Positions 1-7,734 of a DNA stretch of 64,000 nucleotides are shown one piece after another. Numbering within the stretch: position 1 is the first letter of the stretch; each line of letters begins with the position of its first letter. This DNA is from Chloroflexi bacterium GWB2_54_36 (GTDB taxonomy: Bacteria > Chloroflexota > Anaerolineae > Anaerolineales > Anaerolineaceae): positions 1 to 64,000 of the forward strand of contig MGMG01000077.1 in the NCBI GenBank assembly GCA_001796355.1, given 5' to 3'. Made by a program: the position numbers and the translations under genes. Below the pieces are notes generated by a model, which did no database searches, was not told where the DNA came from, and was given only the letters and a program-made list of their open reading frames with translations.

Positions 1-655
1 CTTCCTGAAACCCCAGTTGACGCAGCAGCCGGTATAAATAGCTTTCCGCATTCTTCTGGGCGGTATCCAAAATCCCATCCGCTACCGCAGCTTTCTCGAT
101 TTCATCTTCAGCCGCCTTGCGCGCCAGACTTTCCAGGGTGACATCGCCGCGTTTCAAAATCCCCGTTTCGCGGTCATAAACGTACGAGAGTTGATTGTCC
201 AGCGTCGCGACAAAGATTTCCGCTTCCGGCAGGCGTACCATCAATACGCCATTTTCAACCCACATCTGGTCCGCACCCAATTTTTCCAGATCGATCCCGG
301 CAATAACCTCGCCATGCGCAACAAACAACAGCCGGTCGCCAAACAAAAAGCCAAGCGCGCCTTGTCCTACCTCGGTAGTGATCACCTTTTCCATCGAGTA
401 TTGCACGGTTTCCAGGCGGGCTAACGACCGCACCTCGCGCAGGATGGTTACCGGGTCGGGAATAACGGTTGGCGTGGGGTGCAATACATTGGTCACCTGT
501 GTGGAAAGGTAATTGCTGGCCTGTTCAACCGGTTGCATGGCTTTTTGAGCGCCATTTTTTAATATCAACCCGGTCGCGGCCAACAGACCTGCAATGATGA
601 CCACCAAAATAAGAAGCGATACGGCTAAGCCTTTGATAAATTGTTGAAATGTCAT
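1..655 (-). CDS. DUF4230 family membrane-anchored protein (partial, C-terminus off window)
   Basis: The minus strand is open from an ATG at 655 to the window edge, about 218 codons with no stop, so the ORF track misses it. The protein starts MTFQQFIKGL, has one N-terminal membrane segment (about residues 8-32), and then a soluble region with the DUF4230 pattern: a stretch like YSMEKVITTE, then GLFGDRLLFVAHGEVIAGIDL-type strands. DUF4230 proteins are of unknown function and mostly have a single membrane anchor. The start is supported by GAGGAATGG just upstream. It is divergent from the PhnD-like gene. Family assignment is from remembered motif similarity. Confidence 0.75.
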   Translation of the reverse strand, partial: MTFQQFIKGLAVSLLILVVIIAGLLAATGLILKNGAQKAMQPVEQASNYLSTQVTNVLHPTPTVIPDPVTILREVRSLARLETVQYSMEKVITTEVGQGALGFLFGDRLLFVAHGEVIAGIDLEKLGADQMWVENGVLMVRLPEAEIFVATLDNQLSYVYDRETGILKRGDVTLESLARKAAEDEIEKAAVADGILDTAQKNAESYLYRLLRQLGFQE

Positions 656-730
656 CCATTCCTCATTTACTGAAATACATTCAGCTGAACTCTCGTTATC
701 CGGCCCGATAAATCGATTTAAACAATAACG

Positions 731-738
731 ATTATAAT
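731..738. promoter_or_regulatory. shared palindromic -10 box for the divergent pair DUF4230 / PhnD-like
   Basis: GATTATAATC (730-739) is a perfect palindrome, so TATAAT is present on the plus strand (733-738) and on the minus strand (731-736). It lies between two divergent starts (655 minus, 781 plus). No convincing -35 hexamer is visible on either side, so this is a candidate bidirectional promoter. Confidence 0.4.
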
Positions 739-780
739 CAAGATTCGGCCGGTATCCACTACCTGGAGGGAATCATCGCC

Positions 781-1815
781 GTGCCCATTATTAAACACCA
801 TCCGATACTCATAGTTCTTATTCTCACTACTATATTGTCGCTGGCCGCCTGCCAGGCGGCCACGCCAACTTCCACACCCACCCCTACCGGCGGTCCGCTC
901 CAACCGACCTCCACCCCGACCCCGGTTCCATTGGGCGATGCGGGCAATCCCATTCTGATCGGCTATGTTTATACCGATCCAGATACCGATACTCAAGCCG
1001 CGATCGAAGCGCTTGCTGAAGAACTGGATACCCGGACGGGAAACTCTTTCGGGGCGGTAGTATATCCTACCTATGAACAACTGCTGAGCGAAATGGAAGC
1101 CGGCCGCATCCACGCCGCCTGGTTGCAGCCGATTACTTTCCTGCATGCCAGTACACAAGGGATTGCCCAGACAGCTTTGCTTGCCAACCATTTTGGCACT
1201 TATTATTACGGGACTCAATTCCTGGTCAATATCGAAAATGGCTTCACCGTGTACTTTGACCCGACAACCAACACTTCTACGGCGGATGCAGCGACGGCGC
1301 TGCAGCAGTTGGATGGTCTGCGGCCATGCTGGGCGGAGGAAGGCTCAATTTCCGGGCTGATCTATCCGTTGGGGCTCCTAAACCAACTCAACATCAACCT
1401 TTTGCCGGGCGCAATTGTTCAATCCCACACTGCCGTAATTCGCAGCCTCTACATCAAGGGAATTTGTGATTTCGGCGCCACCTTTTCCTACTCCGGCGAC
1501 CCGCGGACTTCCAGCGCAGTCATTTCCGACTTGCCGGACGTCGATCAAAGAGTGGTCATCATCTGGCAATCCAGTCCGGACATCCCCAATATGAATTTTT
1601 CCACTATTCCAACCCTGAATCCCACTTTGCGCAGCAATCTGATCAGTGCGCTGACCAATCTGGTGAAAACGGATGAGGGCAAGGCATTGCTTACCCAGGC
1701 GACCGGCAATTACGATATCCAGGACCTGCGGGTGATCGATGATTCGGTCTATGATGCGCTGCGTGAGGTCGTGCGGCGCTCCGGTATTGACCTGACCGAG
1801 TGGCTCGGTCGCTGA
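781..1815 (+). CDS. PhnD/phosphate-phosphonate ABC transporter substrate-binding lipoprotein
   Basis: This 344-aa exported lipoprotein has a signal peptide and lipobox LAAC with Cys24, then a Thr/Pro-rich linker (about residues 25-55) as in many Anaerolineae lipoproteins. The rest matches the periplasmic-binding fold of the PhnD / phosphite-phosphonate binding family: the opening strand PILIGYVY, the YEQLLSEMEAGRIHAAWL segment and an AVIRSLYIKGICDFG-type second lobe. It would bind a small oxyanion or similar ligand outside the cell. No permease or ATPase gene is adjacent, so the ligand and the transporter are unknown. The start is GTG, chosen because GGAGGG lies 10 nt upstream. Confidence 0.75.
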   Translation: MPIIKHHPILIVLILTTILSLAACQAATPTSTPTPTGGPLQPTSTPTPVPLGDAGNPILIGYVYTDPDTDTQAAIEALAEELDTRTGNSFGAVVYPTYEQLLSEMEAGRIHAAWLQPITFLHASTQGIAQTALLANHFGTYYYGTQFLVNIENGFTVYFDPTTNTSTADAATALQQLDGLRPCWAEEGSISGLIYPLGLLNQLNINLLPGAIVQSHTAVIRSLYIKGICDFGATFSYSGDPRTSSAVISDLPDVDQRVVIIWQSSPDIPNMNFSTIPTLNPTLRSNLISALTNLVKTDEGKALLTQATGNYDIQDLRVIDDSVYDALREVVRRSGIDLTEWLGR

Positions 1816-1854
1816 CCCCCTACCTGCTGCAAGAATGGTTCACCTTTGGCATGG

Positions 1855-1860
1855 TAAAAT
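1855..1860 (+). promoter_or_regulatory. -10-like TAAAAT 7 nt before a start codon
   Basis: TAAAAT at 1855-1860 is followed after 7 nt by the ATG at 1868. Transcription would start at or next to the start codon. The -35 region is weak. One of five similar sites in this window. Confidence 0.4.
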
Positions 1861-1867
1861 CACCGCT

Positions 1868-2536
1868 ATGATTCGATTTCTGCGGTTCACCGCCCGGGCT
1901 TTCTTCACGACTGCCGCAGCCTTACTGCTGGTTTTGGGGCTGCCCACCCTTCTGGCAGAGATTTCCGCGCGTAACCGAACTTCCACGGTGGATCAGGCGC
2001 CAGACGCTCCGGTAGCCATCATATTTGGGGCTGGATTAAACCGCGACGGCGGGCCAAGCCCGGTGTTGCGTGACCGGGTCAGCACTGCCGTTGATTTGTA
2101 CTTTGCCGGGAAGGTTCAAAAGCTGTTGATGAGCGGCGACAACAGTTACCTGGATTACAACGAGCCGGGCGCCATGCAATCCTACGCTCTCGAACTCGGC
2201 GTACCAGAAAAGGATATTATTCTGGACTACGCCGGAAGGCGCACTTATGACACCTGTTACCGTGCGCTGCACATCTTCGGTGTGACCAATGCGCTCGTGG
2301 TAACCCAGGCCTACCATCTGCCGCGGACATTGTTGACCTGCCAGGGTCTTGGTCTTAACGCCTTTGGCGTAATCGCCGATCAGCGAGAATATCACCCCAT
2401 CACCATGCAGCGCTGGCGTATTCGCGAAGTGCCGGCGACCCTGGTTGCCCTCTGGGATGTCTATGTCACCCGTCCGTTACCTGTCCTGGGCAAACCCGAG
2501 CCCATTTTTTCCAATTCCCAAACAGACCCAACTTAA
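1868..2536 (+). CDS. SanA/YdcF-like DUF218 membrane protein
   Basis: A 222-aa protein with one N-terminal membrane segment followed by a DUF218 domain. Visible family patterns are VAIIFGAGL, the DRVSTAVDLYFAGKVQKLLMSGD block, the LGVPEKDIILDYAGRRTYD block and the VTQAYHLPR motif. This spacing fits the SanA branch, linked in enterobacteria to envelope barrier function; the biochemical activity is not settled. The ORF track starts at 1835, but the ATG at 1868 gives a normal membrane anchor. TAAAAT lies 7 nt upstream of that ATG with no clear Shine-Dalgarno, so the message may be leaderless. Confidence 0.75.
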   Translation: MIRFLRFTARAFFTTAAALLLVLGLPTLLAEISARNRTSTVDQAPDAPVAIIFGAGLNRDGGPSPVLRDRVSTAVDLYFAGKVQKLLMSGDNSYLDYNEPGAMQSYALELGVPEKDIILDYAGRRTYDTCYRALHIFGVTNALVVTQAYHLPRTLLTCQGLGLNAFGVIADQREYHPITMQRWRIREVPATLVALWDVYVTRPLPVLGKPEPIFSNSQTDPT

Positions 2537-2553
2537 TCGTCCGAGGTAATGAT

Positions 2554-3111
2554 ATGGATCGTGAAACCGCATTAAGCATCGTGCATGAGAACATCAAAAA
2601 TCAAGGTTTGATCAATCACATGTTGTCGGTTGAAGCCGCGATGCGTTTCTATGCTGAGAAATACAACCAGGACGTCGAGCTATGGGGGCTGGCTGGCCTG
2701 TTGCATGACTTTGACTGGGAAATTCACCCAACCCTGGAAGAGCACCCGACTGCTGGCGCTCCAATCTTGAAAGAAAAAGGCGTCCCGGATGAGGTAATCC
2801 AGGCTATTCTCAGCCACGGGATCAATACCGGCGTCCCGCGTGACTCCCTATTCCGCAAAGCACTGTTTGCCTGTGACGAAATTACCGGGTTGATTACAGC
2901 AGTGGCACTGGTGCGTCCCTCGCGCTCACTATACGACCTTACTGCTTCATCGGTAAAGAAGAAGTGGAAGGACCGCGCCTTTGCCGCCGGTACCAACCGC
3001 GAGGAAATGGCTGAAGCTGCTGAAGATTTTGGCGTTGAACTCTGGCAGCACGTGGATAATATCATATTGGCTATGCGCAGCATCGCTCCTCAGCTTGGGT
3101 TGGCAGGATAA
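2554..3111 (+). CDS. HD-domain hydrolase family protein
   Basis: A 185-aa protein with a compact HD domain. His and Asp ligands are visible in LINHMLSVEAAM and GLLHDFDWEIHP, and a later ILSHG segment supplies a further His. This is the HDIG-type subfamily of small predicted metal-dependent phosphohydrolases; the substrate cannot be read from sequence. GAGGT lies upstream of the ATG. It follows the SanA-like gene by 17 nt and precedes the GH-like gene by 55 nt, so the run may be cotranscribed, but nothing links the functions. Confidence 0.75.
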   Translation: MDRETALSIVHENIKNQGLINHMLSVEAAMRFYAEKYNQDVELWGLAGLLHDFDWEIHPTLEEHPTAGAPILKEKGVPDEVIQAILSHGINTGVPRDSLFRKALFACDEITGLITAVALVRPSRSLYDLTASSVKKKWKDRAFAAGTNREEMAEAAEDFGVELWQHVDNIILAMRSIAPQLGLAG

Positions 3112-3166
3112 TTGCAACACACTGTTTGCTGACCCTGACCATCCAGCTGAATAGAGGTGTTCAACC

Positions 3167-4267
3167 ATGTCGATTGAAGGAAAAGGATTCTTTATCTGGA
3201 AAATCCGCGATGCTGAAGGCGGTGATCCGGCAAAGATCGTTACCGCAGCCCAGGCTGGCGGCTTTACCCATGTACTGCTAAAAATAGCGGATGGGCAGTA
3301 CGCCTATAACCTGGACCGCAATTCCAATTCCGATTTACTTGCGCCGGTGGTCGATGCCCTGCATACTGCGGGGATTGATGCCTGGGGCTGGCATTACGTA
3401 TACGGTTACAACCCCGCCGCCGAGGCCAATATTGCCATTCAACGGTTGCAACAACTCAAACTGGACGGCTATGTTATCGATGCGGAAATCGAATATAAAC
3501 AGCCGGGCCGGGTGAATGCCGCCCGCCATTATATGGACCGCCTGCGCCGCGCCTTCCCCAATCTGCCGATGGCGCTTAGTTCCTATCGTTTTCCCTCATA
3601 CCATCCACAACTGCCCTGGAAAGAATTTTTGGACAAAGTCGACTACAACATGCCGCAAGTCTATTGGGAAAAGGCGCATAATCCCGAACCGCAGGTGCAG
3701 CGTACCCTGCGTGAATTCGAAGCAAAATCGCCTTTCCGCCCCGTCATTCCAACCGGCCCCGCTTACCGTGCCGGTCGCTGGGCGCCTTCGGTGGATGACA
3801 CCAATAAGTTTATGGATACGGTCAAAGCCAATAACCTTAAAGGTGCCAATTTCTTCTCGTGGGATGAATGCCGGCGTGACCTTCCGCAGATTTGGGACAC
3901 AGTCTCAGGGTATCAATGGAACCCGCCGCCACCCACTGCGGACATCGTCGATAATTATTTTGCGGCCTTGAATTCGCGCGACCCGGTCAAGGTTAATAAC
4001 CTTTATCTGCCGGGTGCGGTTCATACCACCTTTGTTCACACTGTGCAGGGTTCAGAGGCGCTGCGCGCCTGGTATTCCAATCTGTTCACCCAGCTTTTGC
4101 CCGAGCCTACCTTCACCTTGACAGGCGCATCCGGCAAGGGAAACTCGCGCCATTTCACCTGGACTGCCGCCTCGACGAAAGGTAAGGTCAGCAATGGCAG
4201 CGACACCTTCGGCTTGCTGGACGGCAAGATCGCCTATCATTATTCGTTCTTCCACGTCTCCCGCTAG
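3167..4267 (+). CDS. GH-like TIM-barrel protein with C-terminal NTF2-like domain
   Basis: A 366-aa protein in two parts. Residues 1 to about 250 look like a glycoside-hydrolase-type TIM barrel: GKGFFIWKI, THVLLKIADG, AWGWHYVYGY, a DGYVIDAEIEYK strand with acidic residues at the expected catalytic edge, VDYNMPQVYW and GANFFSWDE. Residues about 255-366 match an NTF2/SnoaL-like fold (DIVDNYFAALNSRDPVKVNNLY). There is no signal peptide, which is odd for a wall hydrolase. It could be a degenerate hydrolase. The enzymatic role is inferred from fold-level similarity only. Confidence 0.55.
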   Translation: MSIEGKGFFIWKIRDAEGGDPAKIVTAAQAGGFTHVLLKIADGQYAYNLDRNSNSDLLAPVVDALHTAGIDAWGWHYVYGYNPAAEANIAIQRLQQLKLDGYVIDAEIEYKQPGRVNAARHYMDRLRRAFPNLPMALSSYRFPSYHPQLPWKEFLDKVDYNMPQVYWEKAHNPEPQVQRTLREFEAKSPFRPVIPTGPAYRAGRWAPSVDDTNKFMDTVKANNLKGANFFSWDECRRDLPQIWDTVSGYQWNPPPPTADIVDNYFAALNSRDPVKVNNLYLPGAVHTTFVHTVQGSEALRAWYSNLFTQLLPEPTFTLTGASGKGNSRHFTWTAASTKGKVSNGSDTFGLLDGKIAYHYSFFHVSR

Positions 4268-4290
4268 AATCTGAAAAGGTATAACCAACC

Positions 4291-4545
4291 ACCGGTTGCT
4301 GCCCTTCGACTAGCTCACTCGCAGAGTGCCCTGTGGGCAGGGACCGGTCGAAGCCCCTCAAAACCCGGTTGCTGAGCCTGTCGAAGCACCGGGCAATAAA
4401 CCTGTCGAAGCACCGGTTGTTGCCCTTCGACAAACTCACTCGCAGAGTGCCCTGTGGGCAGGGACCGGTCGAAGCCCTTCAAAACCCGGTTGCTGAGCCT
4501 GTCGAAGCACCGGGCATTGCCCTTCGACAAGCTCAAGGCTCGGCA
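4291..4545. repeat. tandem copies of a dispersed palindromic repeat (TGTCGAAG family)
   Basis: Two copies of a roughly 105-bp unit at 4291-4395 and 4412-4516, offset by 121 bp and differing at only a few positions, followed by a half unit ending in CTTCGACAAGCTC. Each unit holds short inverted arms such as GAGCCTGTCGAAG and CCCTTCGACAAGCTC plus GAGTGCCCTGTGGGCAGGG. Related pieces occur at 13627-13690, 32493-32534 and 53457-53540. The hairpins may also serve as the 3' end signal for gyrA. Confidence 0.85.
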
Positions 4546-4550
4546 TATCC

Positions 4551-7544
4551 TTATTTTGTAGTGGTTTTAGGCTTCCTCGCCGGACTTTTGGGTGCTTTTT
4601 TGCTACCAGCTTTACTCGTTCCTGCAGCCGGTTTTTTGATCGCGGGCTTTTTGGTTACCCCGGCCGGCTTTGTTGTTGACGAGGTAGCAGGTTTAACCGC
4701 AGGCTTGCTTGCAGGTTTGCCAGTCGTGACGGGTTTGGTTTTCTTTACCGGGACGGTTGCGGCTTTTACAGTTGGTTTGGCAGCCTTTTTGTTAACCGTC
4801 GTGGCTTTTGTAGTTGCCGTTTTTGACTTCACTACTGACGTTTTAGGCGCTTTTTTTGCAGGGGCTTTCGCCACAGACTTCGTTTTCACGGCTGCGGCCT
4901 TTGCAGTGGTCTTTGTTTTTACGGCTGACGTTTTTGTGGCTTTAGGCCCTCGGTCGCTTTTCGCTTTGTCAGCAGTTGTTTTTTGAGTCGCTGCAGCAGC
5001 CCGCTTCCTTCCAGGCTGGCCATCCAACGGCAAGGCCAACTGGTCTGCTCGCGCTTCAGGTGCCACCACACGCCGGACCTTCTTAAGCGGTTTTCCCTGC
5101 CGTTTTTCCCAGTAGGCCATCCCGTCCTCGATCACGGTCAAACCGGCGACCTGGTCCCCTGGCTTCACCGCAATCAATGACTTGCCGGTCGATTGGCGCC
5201 GTCCGGATGGGATCGCGTCGATGGTTTCGACTTTGTTGGCCGCTTCCTTCAATTGGATCACAAATTCCTGCCCGGGGTGACTGTAGGCCAGTGAAACCAG
5301 TTCAGCGCCTGGCTGCGGCTTGCAGGCAATGGCTCCCTGCCCGTAGCGGCCTTGGACCGGCAACTGCGCTGTTGGCAACCGCCAGCCTTTTCCGTCTCGC
5401 CCGACCAGCAGCAGATCGAATTCCGGTAGAATACGCGCAGCGCCGATCAGTTGGTCATTAGACGACAGTTTAATGCCGTTCACTCCGGCGGCCACCAATC
5501 CCATCGGCCGGACATCTTCTTCCGTGAACCGTATCACCATCCCTTTGCGCGTCGCCAGCAGCAATTCCGACTTGCCGTCGGTCAACACTGCCCAACCGAT
5601 TTCATCGCCCGGGTTGACCTTTGCCAGCCAGAACAACTGTGTCGATGGCCCGGGCAGGTCGCGAATACTCGACTTCTTCACCAGGCCAGCGCGGGAAACG
5701 GTCACGATAAAATGTTCTTCACCCTCATCAAGGCGCGTCGGCGCGGAAAAGAGCTGTACTAACTTTTGCTCCTCTTCAAATGGCGAAGCTTTACGCAGTG
5801 GGATGCCGTCCTCGAAGCGTTCGACCTCGGGCAGCGACTGTACCGAAATGGCTGCAGCCCGGCCGTCGCTGGCAACCATATAGAGCGTCTGGTGGGTATT
5901 GGTGGCATACACCTGGCGCGGCGCATTCCGGCCGCTCCAGCGCGGCAGGGTTTCTCCGGAGGTGCGCCCAATTAAGCCGTCTTCTGTCACGCCAACCCAC
6001 ACATTCTGCGTCGGCATCAGGTCGGTGGTGGTCAGCAGGTTGCGCATTTCAGCGCCGTCTTTGAGGGCTACGATCTGCGTGCGCCGCCGGTCGGAATAGG
6101 CAGCCTTCATCGCCTTGAGTTCATCGCCGACTACCAAACGTAATTTTTGGGGCGAGCGCAGCAGGCTTTCCAACTCGCCGATCAGTTCCTGCACTTCTTT
6201 ATATTCCAGTTCAATTTTGCGTCGTTCCAGCGCAGCCAGCCGCCGCAACTGCATCTCGAGGATGGCATTGGTCTGAATCTCGGTCAGCTTGAAGCGTTTC
6301 ATCAGTTTGCTGCGGGCATCTTCCACATCCTGGGCTTTTCGAATCAAACTGATTACTTCGTCCAGATTATTGAGCGCCACGCGCAACCCTTCCAGGATGT
6401 GAGCGCGCGCCTTGGCTTTGGCCAGATCAAATTCACTACGGCGCCTGACAACCGTGATGCGGTGTTCGAGGTAAACCCGCAGCGCCTGTTTTAACGAAAG
6501 CATGTGTGGTTCGCCGCCCACCAACGCCAGCAGCGAGATGCGGAAGGTCGATTGCAGCGGGGTGCGGCGGTAAAGGTCGCGCAGCACATTTTCCGTTTCC
6601 GCCACCTTATTAAGCTCGATGACGATACGCATTCCCTGGCGGTCCGATTCATCGCGCAGATCACTGATGCCTTCCAGCCCGCCCTCTCGAGCCAGTTCCG
6701 CGATGCGTTCGATCAGTGAGGATTTGTTGATCTGGTAAGGTAATTCGGTGATGATGATCCGATTTTTACCGCGCCCCATTTCCTCCAGGTGAATCTTTCC
6801 GCGCAGGATGACCTTGCCGCGCCCGGTGGCATAGGCAGCGAGTAAATCCTCGCCGTTGTTTTCATGCATAATGATGCCGCCGGTCGGAAAATCAGGACCC
6901 TTTACGAATTTCATCAGGTCGCTGACGGTGACATCTTCCTGAACTTCCCACCTTTCCAATAGATAGTTAAGAGCATCGATAACCTCGCCCAAATTGTGCG
7001 GCGGAATACTGGTCGCCATGCCTACGGCAATGCCGCTGGCGCCGTTGACCAGCAGATTGGGGATGGCTGCCGGCAGGACATCCGGCTCATTGAGAGAATC
7101 GTCAAAGTTGCGAGTGAAATCGATCGTGTCGCGATCCAATTGCGCCAAAATATCCACCGCCGCCGGGGTCAGGCGTGCCTCGGTATAGCGCATCGCCGCA
7201 GGCGGGTCGCCATCCACCGAGCCAAAGTTACCCTGTCCGTCAACCAACGCGTAGCGCATGGAAAAATCCTGCGCCAGCCGCGCCATGGCTTCATAAACAG
7301 TCTGATCGCCATGTGGGTGATATTTACCCAGCACTTCACCGACGATCCGGGCAGATTTTTTGTAGGTCGAATCAGCCCGCAAGCCCATGTCGTACATACC
7401 ATATAGGATCCGACGCTGAACGGGTTTTAAACCGTCGCGCGCGTCTGGCAGCGCCCGCGCCACGATAACGCTCATGGCGTAATCCAGGTATGACTGCTGC
7501 ATCTCCTGGTCTATATCGACGTTCTTTACCAGCCCAATCTCCAT
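4551..7544 (-). CDS. gyrA: DNA gyrase subunit A with lysine/alanine-rich C-terminal tail
   Basis: A 997-aa type IIA topoisomerase subunit that cuts and rejoins DNA through a tyrosine. The N-terminal breakage domain is clear: [25 protein letters not shown], and the catalytic Tyr120 in [10 protein letters not shown]. The C-terminal half carries beta-pinwheel blades (for example [16 protein letters not shown]). A canonical GyrA box (QRRGGKG) is not visible; QGRYGQG and GRRQSTGK are the nearest. Residues about 844-997 are a Lys/Ala/Pro/Thr tail like histone H1, not found in ordinary GyrA. The QRDR serine is replaced by Gln81. No gyrB is nearby. ParC cannot be fully excluded. Confidence 0.9.
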   Translation of the reverse strand: MEIGLVKNVDIDQEMQQSYLDYAMSVIVARALPDARDGLKPVQRRILYGMYDMGLRADSTYKKSARIVGEVLGKYHPHGDQTVYEAMARLAQDFSMRYALVDGQGNFGSVDGDPPAAMRYTEARLTPAAVDILAQLDRDTIDFTRNFDDSLNEPDVLPAAIPNLLVNGASGIAVGMATSIPPHNLGEVIDALNYLLERWEVQEDVTVSDLMKFVKGPDFPTGGIIMHENNGEDLLAAYATGRGKVILRGKIHLEEMGRGKNRIIITELPYQINKSSLIERIAELAREGGLEGISDLRDESDRQGMRIVIELNKVAETENVLRDLYRRTPLQSTFRISLLALVGGEPHMLSLKQALRVYLEHRITVVRRRSEFDLAKAKARAHILEGLRVALNNLDEVISLIRKAQDVEDARSKLMKRFKLTEIQTNAILEMQLRRLAALERRKIELEYKEVQELIGELESLLRSPQKLRLVVGDELKAMKAAYSDRRRTQIVALKDGAEMRNLLTTTDLMPTQNVWVGVTEDGLIGRTSGETLPRWSGRNAPRQVYATNTHQTLYMVASDGRAAAISVQSLPEVERFEDGIPLRKASPFEEEQKLVQLFSAPTRLDEGEEHFIVTVSRAGLVKKSSIRDLPGPSTQLFWLAKVNPGDEIGWAVLTDGKSELLLATRKGMVIRFTEEDVRPMGLVAAGVNGIKLSSNDQLIGAARILPEFDLLLVGRDGKGWRLPTAQLPVQGRYGQGAIACKPQPGAELVSLAYSHPGQEFVIQLKEAANKVETIDAIPSGRRQSTGKSLIAVKPGDQVAGLTVIEDGMAYWEKRQGKPLKKVRRVVAPEARADQLALPLDGQPGRKRAAAATQKTTADKAKSDRGPKATKTSAVKTKTTAKAAAVKTKSVAKAPAKKAPKTSVVKSKTATTKATTVNKKAAKPTVKAATVPVKKTKPVTTGKPASKPAVKPATSSTTKPAGVTKKPAIKKPAAGTSKAGSKKAPKSPARKPKTTTK

Positions 7545-7679
7545 AATAAACTCCTGCCGCGCTGCCGTGGCAACGGAAGATAGAATATTTGATCGCGCAT
7601 AAGTTTATCACGGTTTAGCCGTGGGATAGCGCCGCCGCGGACCCTGCGTACCGAGGCCTTATGCTTTTGCCCGATCTTT

Positions 7680-7713
7680 AACCAAAAACCCCGAGGGACA
7701 TGCCCTCGGGGTT
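7680..7713 (-). terminator. rho-independent terminator of rpoC
   Basis: AACCCCGAGGG (7687-7697) pairs with CCCTCGGGGTT (7703-7713), an 11-bp stem with a 5-nt loop. On the minus strand it is followed by TTTTTGG, so it terminates transcription leaving rpoC. Confidence 0.85.
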
Positions 7714-7734
7714 GGTAGTGGATAACGGAGCAGC

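Noticed and set aside
4333-4986. 217-aa plus-strand ORF rich in Val/Ala/Phe that looks like a membrane protein
   Set aside because: It is the antisense of the repeat block and of the lysine/alanine tail of gyrA; antisense of Lys/Ala/Thr codons gives hydrophobic low-complexity protein. The sense frame is clearly gyrA.
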